Source: Anodontia alba (lineage: Eukaryota; Mollusca; Bivalvia; Lucinida; Lucinidae). From it: a stretch of 64,000 nucleotides of DNA. Below, one piece after another: positions 22,461 through 33,779 of this stretch (its first letter is position 1; each line of letters starts with the position of its first letter). A program made the translations under genes and the position numbers. Location of the stretch: NCBI GenBank assembly GCA_964016985.1, contig OZ024826.1, positions 72,179,768-72,243,767 of the forward strand, in the 5' to 3' direction. The notes below the pieces were generated by a model that did not search any database, was not told the origin of the DNA, and was given only the letters and a program-made list of their open reading frames with translations.

Positions 22461-22983
22461 TCTGATCTCAACTTTTTCCTCAGTCCTGTCTCTACCATTA
22501 CTAAGGGATATTACAATATGTTTAGTTAGTTCTGAATTTGGTGATAAGTTGGTGTTGAAGTAGCCTTGTTTGATAATGACCTAGACTAGACAGCATGGTG
22601 CACATGATTGATTGTAGACTGGCTGAAGATAGCTCCCAGTACTGCTACAGAATAACTGCAGTCATAATCAGTTTTTAAAGTTCTTTTTAAATCTAGTTGT
22701 TACATATTTTTTGATACAAACTGTCACATTCAATCTCAAACATTTACACTTAAACAAGAGAAACAATCTAAACTGTTTGGGGTTTCTGAGAGTGGACCTT
22801 TATCTCATTCTGAGGCAACCGTCAAATTGAACATTTTAATGTAGTGGACCATGAGCAGACTGGGTGTGCAAAATGACTTCTCAATGTGATAAAGTGTTTT
22901 ACTCAAGATGCTATTATATCAGTGCACTTAAATTGTATGAAAAGTGTATCAGTTAGTCCCAGTCTGATTTGTGCAGCCTAATC

Positions 22984-23230
22984 AGGGCCCAGTTGTTCAA
23001 AGCTAACAATGTCCTTAGTTAACGATTCGTTAAAATTTACATCGAGTGATACGCAAATATGCTGAAATTTTTTGCTGAAAAAATGTGAATAGCTTTTGCA
23101 ATGCAAAAGCTACTCACATTTTTTCAGCAAAAAATATCAGAATATCGTATATTGAATCCGCTAAAACAGTTAACGAAATGACCATTAACGAGCTTGTTAA
23201 GCTAACGACGCTTTGAACAACTGGGCCCAG
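22984..23230. mobile_element. Long palindromic MITE, TIR GGGCCCAGTTGTTCAAAGC (copy 1)
   Basis: Ends are GGGCCCAGTTGTTCAAAGCT and CTTTGAACAACTGGGCCCAG. The centre GAATAGCTTTTGCAATGCAA pairs with the following bases, flanked by TTTTTGCTGAAAAAATGTG and its complement. Almost the whole 247 bp can fold back. Three further copies lie within 6.3 kb. Confidence 0.88.
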
Positions 23231-23556
23231 GTTTTTCTGATATATATCTGCAGCTGAACAGATAGCTAGCTGTTCATGAACATCATACTGGCTCTGCATC
23301 ATCTTTCATTCATGATATGGCTCATATACAGGAGAGTTGCAATAGAATGAGCTGTGTGATAAGAATAGAGACTTTGTTGTAAGGCAGACACTGAAGACCC
23401 AAATCAACCTAAGCATCTTTGCTGTTGTCTGATGGGGCTCTATGTGCATTAATACACTTTGTATTTTACATTACCTAATGGTTTTGTAAGTGGACAGTTA
23501 TGACCTTAATCAAGCTTTGCAGATGCACAGACTGATTTGTGCCTTCTTTGTCCACA

Positions 23557-23932
23557 TACTGTAAAATTCTGCTATTAGGACCACTAGAAAATAAGACCAC
23601 TCGGCTATTAAGACCGGGTCTTACCAGTCCCAAATGGGTTTTTCTTGGTATTCTATATAGCTCCAGCTAATAGAGGGTATCTGCATAATATTTTTCTTAT
23701 TTCTCCACAAAAAATATTTTGTGGTACTCATTAGAAGTGCCTCACTGAGGCACTTCTCTTAAGTACCACAAAATATTTTTTGTGGAGAAATGAGAAAAAT
23801 ATCAGAATTTTATCTGAATAAAAGCACCTTATCTGGAGCTATTCTCTATACTCCATACTAAGACCGCCCCAGTAATAAGACCACTTTTAGGTAGTACAAA
23901 AGGTGGTCTTGATAGCAGAATTTTACTGTATA
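23557..23932. mobile_element. Nested palindromic MITEs (outer TACTGTAAAATTCTGCTAT)
   Basis: The outer element runs from TACTGTAAAATTCTGCTATT to TAGCAGAATTTTACTGTA and has inner AGACCAC repeats. Into it is set a second palindrome (23655-23844) from ATAGCTCCAGCTAATAG to TTATCTGGAGCTAT, with core TTTTGTGGTACTCATTAGAA / TTCTCTTAAGTACCACAAAA and loop CTCACTGAG. Confidence 0.82.
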
Positions 23933-24221
23933 TGTATGTGATCAGGACACTTTACAGGTGACAAGGCTGAAATAAATATAATGTCTAACTTTTATGAATT
24001 ATTCAGATTTAAACTGTTAAAGCACCTTGCCAAATTGTAGCATATGACCATTTAGATGTATTTGTCATTTTGTTTTGTAGATGATTCAAATAAAATATCA
24101 GGATCTATTTCCTCTGAAAAGTAAAAGAAATTAAAGTTGTTGTCTGCTGCTGATTGGAACTTTAGGGTTAATAACTTGCTATAATGTAGAAGTAGGAAGT
24201 TATTAGGAATGTCAGCATGGG

Positions 24222-24372
24222 TGGAGTGAAATCTGCGGATAACAAATGGATGATAACATTATTTCTTTTATTATTTTTTTCCAGTAAATAGGATTTGATA
24301 GTTCATACAAATTGTCTCGGTAAGAAAAATAAGAAAAAAGTTTCAAAATGACATTTGTTGAAAACTGTATTA
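24222..24372. mobile_element. Diverged MITE, GTCGTCTGCTGA family
   Basis: AAATCTGCGGATAACAAATG, TTCCAGTAAATAGGATTTG, ATACAAATTGTCTC and AAAATGACATTTGTTGAAAA are mutated family segments. The right central arm is deleted. Confidence 0.5.
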
Positions 24373-24643
24373 TCATAATAAACATTAAGTTTGCAGAAAA
24401 TCGCACACAACACCATAAAACATTAATTCCACCCCTCCAAGCTGGCAGTCCTAAAGTGGTTTTGATAAAAGTTATATTTATCATAAAGAGTGCACATATC
24501 TAGATAAGCCTGGTATTATTATAGTACATATTTTGCTGAAAAAAAAAGGATCAGACTGTGCAGGTGTGCAGGCTATATGGGCTTCCATTTTAACAGTATC
24601 TGCTTTATTTGGCTTGTAAGTATATTTTTGGCATAAAAGTATA

Positions 24644-24874
24644 TGAACCAGCACATGACAAAACCTACAAAATGGCATGTCACCCAGCGAAGACTCAGAT
24701 CAGCCTGGGCATCTGCCCAGTCTGATCAGCATCTTTGCTGTGGGTAGTGAAGGACCCAAGCTTTCTTCATGTGGACAGTGAAGACACTGATCAGACCTGG
24801 TGGATGCCCAGGCTGATCTGAGTCTTCGCTGGGCGCACATGCCACTTTGTAGGTTTTGTCATGAGCTGGCTCAT
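24644..24874. mobile_element. Palindromic MITE, TIR GAGCCAGCTCATGACAAAAC
   Basis: Ends are TGAACCAGCACATGACAAAA and TTTTGTCATGAGCTGGCTCA. Long inner arms GCGAAGACTCAGATCAGCC and GGCTGATCTGAGTCTTCGC follow. The inner GATCAG-rich segment recurs at 37380-37510 and 41255-41430 (both arms of the giant inverted repeat) and around 58250-58680. Confidence 0.82.
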
Positions 24875-25194
24875 TTTATTATAACAGCTGCAAAGCTTAG
24901 ATTTAGTTTTTCAGCTAGTATATTCAAGGTGTATAGAATTAATTTATCTGCAGCATGAGAAAATATACCTTCAGATATGAGTGCCCAGTAAAGGCTGAAA
25001 TTATCCTGCAATTTGAAATCTGATCAGACTATTCCGATAGCATCATATAAGTGGAAGTAGCCACATAAATATTTCGCTTATTTCTGCAGGAAAATATGTC
25101 AGATATGTGGGTACTTAAAATTAACAAGACCGGTCACAGACAGAATAGCTTGCCTGAACAGGCGCATGTCAATCAAATAAAAGATAAATAGGAC

Positions 25195-25950
25195 TATGAC
25201 CTAAAAATCCAGTTCATAGGGGTGGGGGGGGGGGGGGGGACGGGGGTGGTGTGGGGAAGTTGGACATGGTACTGGATATAATTTTGGATGAAGAACAATT
25301 ACCATTGCTACAACTAAATTAAATGAATAGTAGGATTTAAAAACTAGTTGAGAAAATAAAATACAAGATCTTAAGAACTTTAATGTAAACTTTAACATAA
25401 AATTTCTAAGTCTGTGACCTTGACCTCTAGGTCATGGGGTGCGGGGGGGATAGTACTGAATAAAATTTTGACCAATATCTATAATCATGCCAAATATAAA
25501 GTAAATTCATGCAAGGATTTAGAAATTAAGAGATCTTAAAAACTTTGTTGCAAAATTTTAACATAAATATCTAAATCTGTGATCTTAACCTCTAGGTCAT
25601 AAGCAGGGGTAGAGATAATGCCATATAAAATTTTGGACCAATATCTATATTCTTGCCACATATAAAGTAAATCCATTCAAGTATTTAGAAATTAAGAGCT
25701 CTTAAAAACTTTGATGCAAAACTCTAACATATATTTTTAAGTCAGTTATCTTGACCTCTAGGTCATGAGCAGGGATGTGGATACTGTTCAATAAAATTTT
25801 GGACCAACATCTATAAACATACCAAATATAAACTAAATCCATCTGAGAATTAAGAAAATTTAAGGTCTTTAAAACTTTGATGTAAAACATTAACATTTTT
25901 GTTAATGCCAACGCCAACGCTGACACTTGGGGTAGTGCAATAGCTGTTCC
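25195..25950 (-). mobile_element. Tandem-repeat-cored element G (reverse relative of element B)
   Basis: Read on the minus strand it opens AGCTATTGCACTACCCC and GCGTTGGCGTTGGCATTAAC, like the head of element B. Units of about 165 bp follow, each with GACCTAGAGGTCAAG-type phrases (plus strand TGACCTCTAGGTCAT at 25422, 25588 and 25750). It ends in a G-rich tract at 25219-25255. Confidence 0.75.
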
Positions 25951-26995
25951 TGTACTTTCATATAGTCAAGCTAAAAGGTGCACTTCTGTATTTGTGAAGA
26001 AATATAAAAAAAAATTGGTTTAAAAAAGTGCCTTATCTGGGGCAATGCTCTTCCCATGATGCTCTTTGGATAGCCAAGGATCTAAGGTTACTGCAAAGAC
26101 TGGATAATCTGAGTGCACTGGGTGCATGTCCGAAGCTACATCTTCTTACATAGCCATATGTAGAAATTTCATAGTCATTAACATAAATATGTCCGAGTTA
26201 ATGGTGTAGACCAAGAACAAACTGACCTTTAGGGAGAAGTTTAATCAGTCTCCACACTGTTAACAATTCATTCAGTTCTTTATAGAAACATCATCAGATA
26301 GACAAATAGGCTTATGAAATGTTAGGATTAGTATGGTAAGGAATTTCATTGGGTGAACATTTAGGGTTATTATGGTAGATAAAATGGTGACATAATGTAT
26401 TTACCGGTAACCCTAACTATTGGGGCAGACAGCTTTGGTAAGGGGTGTCTCAATAATTGGGTAAACATGATAATGTGACACAGAAAACATTACCTATGAG
26501 AGCTTTGTATTCATGGAATTTTTGTGGTTCTTTACTAAAGATCTTTTCATCATTACACTAAAATTGATTTTTAATCAGTACACTAAATTCAAATATATGT
26601 CAACTGAGTGCTAATTAAGATGAAAATTTAGGATAATTTTTGCACCAAAACATATGTTACAGTTAACTTGCTGAGGCAATTTTAATATTCACCCACAAGA
26701 TATACATGTATTTGGTGCAAAAATAACAATATCCATAGTTCTAGATAAGATGGGGTATTGAGTACCAACAACATGGTTTCATGGAGAAATAAGAAAAAAT
26801 ATCTACTTTTTGGTTGAAAAAAAAATCTTATCTGGAGCTGTGAATATCTTCTGAACCCCATTATCTAGACCTACGGATAGTTTTGCTATTGCCATCAAAA
26901 GTATGTTTCATTGATAGTGTTATGGATGTCTGATCTTTTGAGCTGATTTGTCAGTGTTATAACAAATTAAAGCAATATCTTTTCCTGCCTCCTGG
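25951..26995. other. Anonymous intergenic stretch with MITE remnants
   Basis: It contains a TTATCTGGGGCAATG remnant near 26030, a CCTAACTATTGGGGCAGAC remnant near 26410, and a hairpin-family remnant at 26733-26845. I see no coding sequence. Confidence 0.6.
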
Positions 26996-26997
26996 AT

Positions 26998-27176
26998 ATA
27001 CTGAGTTTGATAAGGGTAAGCAAAACTTTGTCCATTTAGTATCACACAAACATTTGTGACCCTATTAACCTTTAAAGCGCCAATCACAACAATTGTCTGC
27101 TTTGTCTTCTGCTGGTTACTTTAAAAGTCATTGTTGCAAACAGTGTGGACCCAGATCAGACTGCTCCTTTAGGATT
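26998..27176. repeat. First copy of a ~180-bp tandem duplication
   Basis: CTGAGTTTGATAAGGGTAAG at 27001 recurs at 27180, and the next ~170 bases match nearly base for base, including one half of the CTTTAAAGCGCC MITE. The first copy stops at GACTGCTCC, the MITE's centre. Confidence 0.85.
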
Positions 27177-27243
27177 ATACTGAGTTTGATAAGGGTAAGC
27201 AAAACTTTTTCCATTTAGTATCACACAAACATTTGTGACCCTA

Positions 27244-27478
27244 TTAACCTTTAAAGCGCCAATCACAACAATTGTCGTCTGCTTTGTCTTCTGCTGGTTA
27301 CTTTAAAAGTCATTGTTGCAAACAGTGTGGACCCAGATCAGACTGCTCCTCCTGAGCAGTCTGATCTGGGTCCACACTGTTTGCCTATATGCAAAATGTA
27401 AGTTTGAAAAGTTTGCAAGAAGATGCAGCAGACGACATAAGCAGACGACATTTTCATTCTTGGCGCTTTAAGGGTTAA
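27244..27478. mobile_element. Palindromic MITE, TIR TTAACCTTTAAAGCGCC (complete)
   Basis: Ends are TTAACCTTTAAAGCGCCAA and TTGGCGCTTTAAGGGTTAA. The centre CAGTGTGGACCCAGATCAG, ACTGCTC, CTGAGCAGT and CTGATCTGGGTCCACACTG is a long perfect hairpin. Subterminal TTGTCGTCTGC and GCAGACGACATTTT are inverted too. Same family as 13669-13912. Confidence 0.87.
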
Positions 27479-27830
27479 AAAACAATGAAACTTATGCACC
27501 TGATCAGAGGCACATGATCTTGACTTTGCCTAGACACTGTATATAGTCCCAAGTGAATGCTGTGGATAATGTCAAGTGCACTTCTTCACAGTGCAGATGA
27601 ATGCACAGTCAGTAACTACACTAACCATGCTTTGGACTAATTATGCCTTTAAACAGTTTAGCCAGTCTGGGTAGTTGTACTATTGTCATTGTGATTTTGC
27701 TACCAGTCAAAATCAGGCTTTTGAACTTAGTACAGTACCAGACAATATTATTCTCAGGCATTTGGGCACTCATGAACTAGAAAATGAGTATCTTTGAAGT
27801 GTGTTTGAATTTTCGTGGGTCTTAAAAGAC

Positions 27831-28040
27831 CTGGGCTCAGATGTTCAAAGCATTGTTAGCTTAACGAGCTCGTCAGTGGTCAAAATGTTGATAAGTATTT
27901 TTGCTGAAAAAATGTGAGTAGCAAATGCAAAAGCTACTCATTTTTTTTTTAGCAAAAATATTAGAGTATATGCCATAATTAATGATCAAAGTTTTAGCGA
28001 TACATTAACTAACGACATAGTTTTGAACAACTCAGCCATG
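27831..28040. mobile_element. Palindromic MITE, GGGCCCAGTTGTTCAAAGC family (copy 2)
   Basis: Ends are CTGGGCTCAGATGTTCAAAG and TTTTGAACAACTCAGCCA. The core GTGAGTAGCAAATGCAAAAG and its partner are shortened relative to copy 1. Confidence 0.8.
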
Positions 28041-28426
28041 GTAGGCAAGCTCTTTCTGTATTCAAGCCCTAACTGTATGCTTTTGTGGTTCTGATACTAT
28101 ATCAAAATGCCATTAATTACAAGTAATATACAACACAGTCACGCTTACTTTAACAGAGAAACTGACAGGCAGTGACTACAATTAGTAGTTCGTGGTTAGT
28201 AGATGGATCTCAGTCTTACCTTCTCGAGTTGTAAGATCTTTGAAACCTAAACTGTTTGAACATTGCTCTGATGTACTAGTATTAGTCTATTAAAGATTAC
28301 AGTTATTGATGTTTTGCTTTATGTTTTAATTGTCACCCATGTAAAAAGTTAAGCCTTGTGAAAGGAGAAAAGTAAGTAGACAGAGAATGACTTGTTTATA
28401 TTTGAAAAAATAAGTTCCTGGGCTCA

Positions 28427-28663
28427 GTTTTTCAAAATGCAAAGCTTAACGAGCTCATTAAAGGTCATTTCGTTAACTGTTTTAGCAGATTCAATATACA
28501 ATATTCTGATTTTTTTGGCTGAAAAAATGTGAGTAGCTTTTGCATTGCAAAGGCTACTCACATTTTTTCAGCAAAAAATTTCAGCATATTTGCCTATCAC
28601 TCGATGTAAATTTTAATGAATCGTTAACTAACGACGTCGTTAGCTTTGAACAACTGGACCCTG
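28427..28663. mobile_element. Palindromic MITE, GGGCCCAGTTGTTCAAAGC family (copy 3)
   Basis: Ends are CCTGGGCTCAGTTTTTCAAA and GCTTTGAACAACTGGACCC. The core GAGTAGCTTTTGCATTGCAA closes on itself. It lies in the reverse internal order relative to copy 1. Confidence 0.83.
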
Positions 28664-28688
28664 ATTTGTTTCTTTTTTGTTTTGAAAG

Positions 28689-28770
28689 AGTGTGTAGTTA
28701 GGTAAACTGACTGGCTCAACATGACCTTAATAGTGTGGACTGAACCATTAAACTCCAAACTAACCAACCA
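28689..28770 (+). mobile_element. SINE 3'-tail fragment
   Basis: GTGTGTAGTTAGGTAAACTG, then CTCAACATGACC and TGTGGACTGAACCATTAAAC, match the last quarter of the tRNA-derived SINE. The head and body are absent. Confidence 0.6.
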
Positions 28771-29282
28771 AATACTTTGTCACTTTCTCATGAAAATCAA
28801 GCGAATATCGAGCCAATGTTATTAAAGCATTCAACCCAACTTCTCAATACTAAGATGACACTGCAGCTGTTTTTCTGTTTTGTGAGTGTGTTCATTGCTC
28901 TCAAGGGTCATTCCTGTTAGAATCTCTATACGATATGTACTTAATATTGATAATGATCATTTTGACCAAGTGTAGATAAAATGTTTCCAGAAGAATTTGT
29001 TTTTAAGCAATTGTTGTGTCACCCACCTCACTGACAGTAAAATGAACTAAAATGTGTAAAGGCAGTGATAGAGCTTTTTGTTTGCTTTTTTTTTGTGCTA
29101 GATAGGACAATCCCCCAAAAATATCCATGAAAGTCTGGTTGCACTTTATGGTGAATCTTCTCAAACTTTGGAACTGTGAAAAGTGGGCAAGGGAGTTTCA
29201 GTTGGTTGGGAGAGAGTGTACAAACATCAATCAGTATAACCCAAGAAAGTACTGAGCCTGTGCACCTGCTAGTTCATTATAA

Positions 29283-29532
29283 CAGGGCCCAGTTGTTTGA
29301 AACTAAGAATATCATTAGTTAACGTATAGTTAAAACTTTGATCATTAAATATGGCATATACACTAATATTTTTGCTGAAAAAATGTGAGTAGCTTTTGCA
29401 TTTGCAAAAGCTACTCACATTTTTTTCAGCAAAAATACCTGTAAATAAGATATTGTATTTATTAGAACAGTTAATATTTTGACTACTAACGAGCTTGTTA
29501 AGCTAACGATGTTTTGAACAACTGGGCCCAGG
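29283..29532. mobile_element. Palindromic MITE, GGGCCCAGTTGTTCAAAGC family (copy 4)
   Basis: Ends are CAGGGCCCAGTTGTTTGAAA and GTTTTGAACAACTGGGCCCA. The core GTGAGTAGCTTTTGCATTTG and its partner form a 25-bp-plus stem. Confidence 0.87.
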
Positions 29533-30330
29533 TGTATTAAAGCTCATGAGCTAGGGGAAACAACTGGTATCTCGTATAGTTCCAAAGAACGTATAATTCA
29601 TGATCATTTACATATGTCAAAGGTCTGTGCAATTAAAAGTCAAAAAGGATTACCAATATCAACAGCTGAAATAAAGGAAAGTTGAGTCTGCAAGAGCTGG
29701 GCTCTTGTTGATCCCTACAATGTGTATGTTGCCAGACTTATTTCGCATGTTTTTGCCACAAAGAGGACATACATATTCAGACTTTTAAAGTCCTAGAACT
29801 ATTCTTTTCTCCTATCCTTTCCTATCTTTTCTTGGAATGGGCTCATAGGCATTTGGGTGGGGTGAAACATGTTTACCATTTAATTCTTACCTTCCCATAC
29901 ACCTGATACACCTTTTTCTTGGGATCCTTTAGGACCTATGTCTGTTTGTCGGAAATTCATGCTGTTTGCCATTTGTCTATCATCAGTTTACTTTATGGCC
30001 ATTGTACACTGACCACACACTTCTTTTAAACCAATCCCTCTTAAAAGTGTAACATGAAATGCACATTTTGGTGTGTAGTACAGGAAGTGTTAGTTGGCTT
30101 AATTTAGGTAGGTTTGTATAAAGATATGATTAGCATCTTAGAAATGGGATGCAGTACAGTAGAATGGAGTAGAGAATTGGCCCCTAGCCCTTACTTTTTC
30201 TTATGTAGGTACACCTCATTGATATGAATGTGTCTGCATAAATTGATGAATATTCATCACTGTGTTTTCAAGATAAAAAAGTGTCATGGTCATACGGATG
30301 GACGTCAAAACAGTATACTCTACTACAAAC
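29533..30330. other. Anonymous intergenic stretch
   Basis: I see no coding, RNA or repeat structure here. Composition is ordinary for the window. Confidence 0.5.
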
Positions 30331-30333
30331 AAA

Positions 30334-30339
30334 GTGTGT

Positions 30340-30370
<31 letters not shown>
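30334..30370. repeat. (GT)n followed by a 17-base G run
   Basis: Ten GT units run directly into G17. A long open frame starting upstream reads through this microsatellite and is not a gene. Confidence 0.9.
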
Positions 30371-30418
30371 TATAACTATACAAACAAAACTACCCAGGGC
30401 CAAAGTGACTATTTTCCG

Positions 30419-30728
30419 GCAGGCCTCGGTGGCTCATTTGGATGCGCCGTCCGACTGGAGACCAGGAGGTCGCGGGTTCAACCCCCACCGAGGTCGGCAA
30501 CATTCTTTCGTGGAGATTGATCATGAAATATTTTCTACGGTCATTCTCTCCCTTCCGATGATTCAAGAAGGGCAGATGTGAGTTTCTGGCGAAAGAATGT
30601 GCACAATACTGGTTAACCGCTTAGAGGACTAAGCCTGCCCAGTAAACATGTGGTTAGGTAAACTGACCACGCTCGACATGACCCCATTGGGTTGACTTGG
30701 CCGTAAAACCTCAACACAAACAAACACC
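30419..30728 (+). mobile_element. tRNA-derived SINE, copy 4 (full length)
   Basis: Nearly identical to copy 2, with A-box TGGCTCATTTGGATGC, B-box GGTTCAACCCC and the tail CTCAACACAAACAAAC. ATTTTCCG is duplicated at 30411-30418 and 30729-30736. The C-terminal half of the 117-codon frame at 30228-30581 is this SINE translated. Confidence 0.92.
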
Positions 30729-30779
30729 ATTTTCCGATTCTGATATAAAGCCTATATATATTCAGATTTAATCCTTAAC

Positions 30780-30995
30780 CCATTTATGCCAAGTGGACTC
30801 TTCTGCCATAACTCTTTGGACTGGTCTATTTCCAACATAAGGATGTCTGGTTGGTTTGTATTGCCATGTTTTATAGAAATTCCTGTATTTAATGCGAACA
30901 GTGTAGACCCAGAGTGGACACCACATTTTGCAGGTCGGATCTGGGTCTACACAGTTTGCTAATGTCTCTTTTATTGGTTAAGCTTTTTGCAGCTA
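30780..30995. mobile_element. MITE, TAACCCATTTATGCCAAGTG type
   Basis: Starts TAACCCATTTATGCCAAGTG and contains GCGAACAGTGTAGACCCAGA paired with TCTGGGTCTACACAGTTTGC. The right end is poorly defined (TATTGGTTAAGC). It shares the cassette with 5095-5320. Confidence 0.6.
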
Positions 30996-31689
30996 GTAAA
31001 GTTGTTTTTGGCTATGAGTTCAATAGCTGATCATGTTTGTTAGTAGGGATAGTTTTAAAAAATCTGACCTAATTCTCTGTGACATGTGTCTGTATACAGC
31101 AATATTTCTGTATTTCCTTGTTATATTTCTTGTCAAATTTAGCTTCTGTGACAAGTTTTCATATAAACCATACTATATGTATTTCATCATATCAACAAAA
31201 ACATATATGTCAAATTATTTTTCCAAGTAAACTATTTGTTTTTCTTTTCTTTTCTTTCTGTCGTAATTTGAGTGTTTTTAAAAATATTTTTAAAAAAGCA
31301 TGATTTTACCCCAAAATTCTCAGTTATGTTGAAATGTATCTTTTCAAAATTAAGGAGAACAATGAAGAATCGCTTTATATTAGCAGCTGGAGTAATTTTC
31401 TTAAAACAGTTTGGTTTGTTTATAAAGTTATGGACAGGAGAACACATTTCTTACATATGACTCAAAACTATTGCCTTAAGCTGCTGAATCAATCTTGTCA
31501 GGGGCGGGGTGGGGTCGAGAGGCTGGGTGCGATAAAAAAAAGGTCCAAGACACAAAACAAAATAAAAAAAATAAACATGGAGATGTCCAGGAAAGTCATG
31601 TAGCCTTTCCAAGGGCTTAATCACATGAAACGACAACACGAAACAGCCCAGCCTCACCCTAAATCTTGATACAATTCCAGCTACATATA

Positions 31690-31718
31690 ATCTATCTATC
31701 TATCTATCTAGCTAGCTA
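31690..31718. repeat. (CTAT)n microsatellite
   Basis: Seven TCTA/CTAT units, followed by GCTAGCTACC. It stands where the 3' end of the minus-strand LINE should be. Confidence 0.85.
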
Positions 31719-33770
31719 CCTATCATTTACCCTCTTTTGAGTATTATGTGGACTTAAGTGCACCGATGCAAGAATAAAAGAAAAGGTGAAAGTTAAGGCT
31801 AAAAGTGTGGTGTGATAGGAGAATAAAAAAACATTAGATAGTGTTAATGAGATGTTTAAAACCAGGATAAAACCAGGATAAAAACAGTATTTCTGACTTA
31901 AGGGAAGGAATGTGTGAGTTACTGACTGCCTGTTTGAAGGAGTCAAGATCAGAAAGTTGGAGGACATCTTGTGGCAGTTTATTCAACAAGACAATAGACA
32001 TCAGACAGAAGGAGAATTGACAGTTATTTGCAGTTATATGAATCTGCCTGTACGAAAGAGAGTGCATATGGCGAGGCAGTCTCATGGGATGCTCAGTTCA
32101 TGTTGGCAAGTGGATGGCAACTTAACTGTATACGATTTTGTAAAACATAATCAACCTGGCATCATTAAGTCTCTGATCTATGGACCAGCCGCCCAGGTCA
32201 TGCAACATTTCGGCACACTATCATATGGGGAGTAGTTTGGCTTATTTGACTCTTTGCATCATCCCAATTTTATCAATGTTTATTTCAGTGAATGGACTCC
32301 ACACAGTGGAAGCATATTCCAACTGTGGGCGAACAAGTATTTTGTAAGCCAACCCTCTGATGGACTGATCTGTGGTATTTACATTTCTCTTAACTAAGCC
32401 AAGTGTTTTATATGCAGTTGTAATGCTATATTTATATGAGTATTCCAGGAGAGATCCTTGTTTAGATGGACACCTAGATATTTTGCACTACTGACTCTTA
32501 AGACTTCACATACCTCCACACGGACCAAACAGATATGTTTTTACCACTATGGAAGCTGGGGGCGAGGGCTGGGATCCCGTAAAGCTAGTTTAAGGCCCCC
32601 CACCTGTAATTCATTACTATCTGTTCCAAGATGGTACCATCATTGTGGTAATTTTTGTTAATTGTTATGTAGTTTTTCACTTTCTAATGTTTTTCTTTTA
32701 ATAGTTATGTAAGTTGATTATATATTCAATTAAGTTTGGGAAACAAGAGTTCCCACCTTTTTTGGAAAGAGTTGTCAACTCTGCTTGCCATCTGTTCATT
32801 TTGTGGCTGCTTTATTGTATTTGTCTGTCTTTCACTTTGGTGTTGGGGCTTGATATGGATCTGATTGTATCAATTCCGCTTATTTACTTTTCATTATGTA
32901 GAGAAAATTCAGTTGGAATAGGTAATCTGGATTTACTAATGTGGAGTACCTGGCATTTACTGGTTCGTTCCCAAATTTCTAGTCTGTATAAATTGGCCAG
33001 GAGTATCTTACTGACACTGTTATTTCTGACGGTGAGGTAGACGGCTGTGTCATCTGCAAAAAGTCTTACCTAGGATTTGTCGTTTATGTATAGTAAAAAG
33101 AGGAATGGACCCAGAACAGAACCTTGTGGTGCGCCCAAGCTGACTGGAACCTCCTCTGAGGACTCACCCTCAAACACTATGGCCTGGGTTTGACCAACTA
33201 AGAATGACTATCCTCTGCAGTGTATTACCCCTGATGCCATGTTGAGAAAGTTAAGAAGTAATTTCAGGTGGTTGACCTTCTCAAAAGCTTTGCTAAAGTC
33301 CAAAAGGACAAGGTCAGTCTGTTTACTAGTACCTTTAATAAGTTGTCGAGACAGATCCTCAACAAGCTATATGAGCTGAGTTTCACATGGGCGCTTCTCA
33401 CGGAAAACATGCTGCAGCTCATACAAGATTTGTTGAAGTGCTTGGCTAGATTTGACGCTATGATATGCTCCATAACCTTGTACAGTATGCAGGTGAGCGA
33501 AATCGGCCTATAATTAACTGGGTTGCCTTTGTCTCCCTTTTTGAAAAGTGGGCACCCTAAGTTTTGGTCCAGTCACTTGGAAGAATTCCTGTAGACAGAG
33601 ACTGTTCAGTCAGCAGACAAAGTATGTGCTATTTCATGCCTTAGCTCCTTTAAGACTACTGGTTTTATTTCATCAGGCCCTGCCGCTTTGTCTGGTTTTA
33701 GATTCGACAACAATTTGAGTACACCATTCAAGTCTATGGAAATTTCTGGCATTAAAGGATATGATTAAAA
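31690..33770 (-). mobile_element. Decayed non-LTR retrotransposon (LINE), reverse transcriptase to 3' tail
   Basis: Read on the minus strand from about 33770, translation in shifting frames gives KPDKAAGPDEIKPVVLKEL, GNPVNYRPISLTCILYKVM then EHIIASNLAKHF, followed by LFADDTAV (the YxDD-type catalytic motif, here FADD) near 33065-33040. Further on come TVWSPFTEINIDKI (about 32300), RLNDARLIMFYKIVY and HSLSYRQIHITAN, then LPQDVLQLSDLDSFKQAVS. Several frameshifts and stops (one just before FADD) and a foreign-looking segment around 32560-32900 show it is dead. The (TAGA)n run at 31690-31718 is a plausible 3' tail. It resembles CR1/Jockey-type RTs; the clade is uncertain. Confidence 0.88.
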
Positions 33771-33779
33771 GTATTTTCC

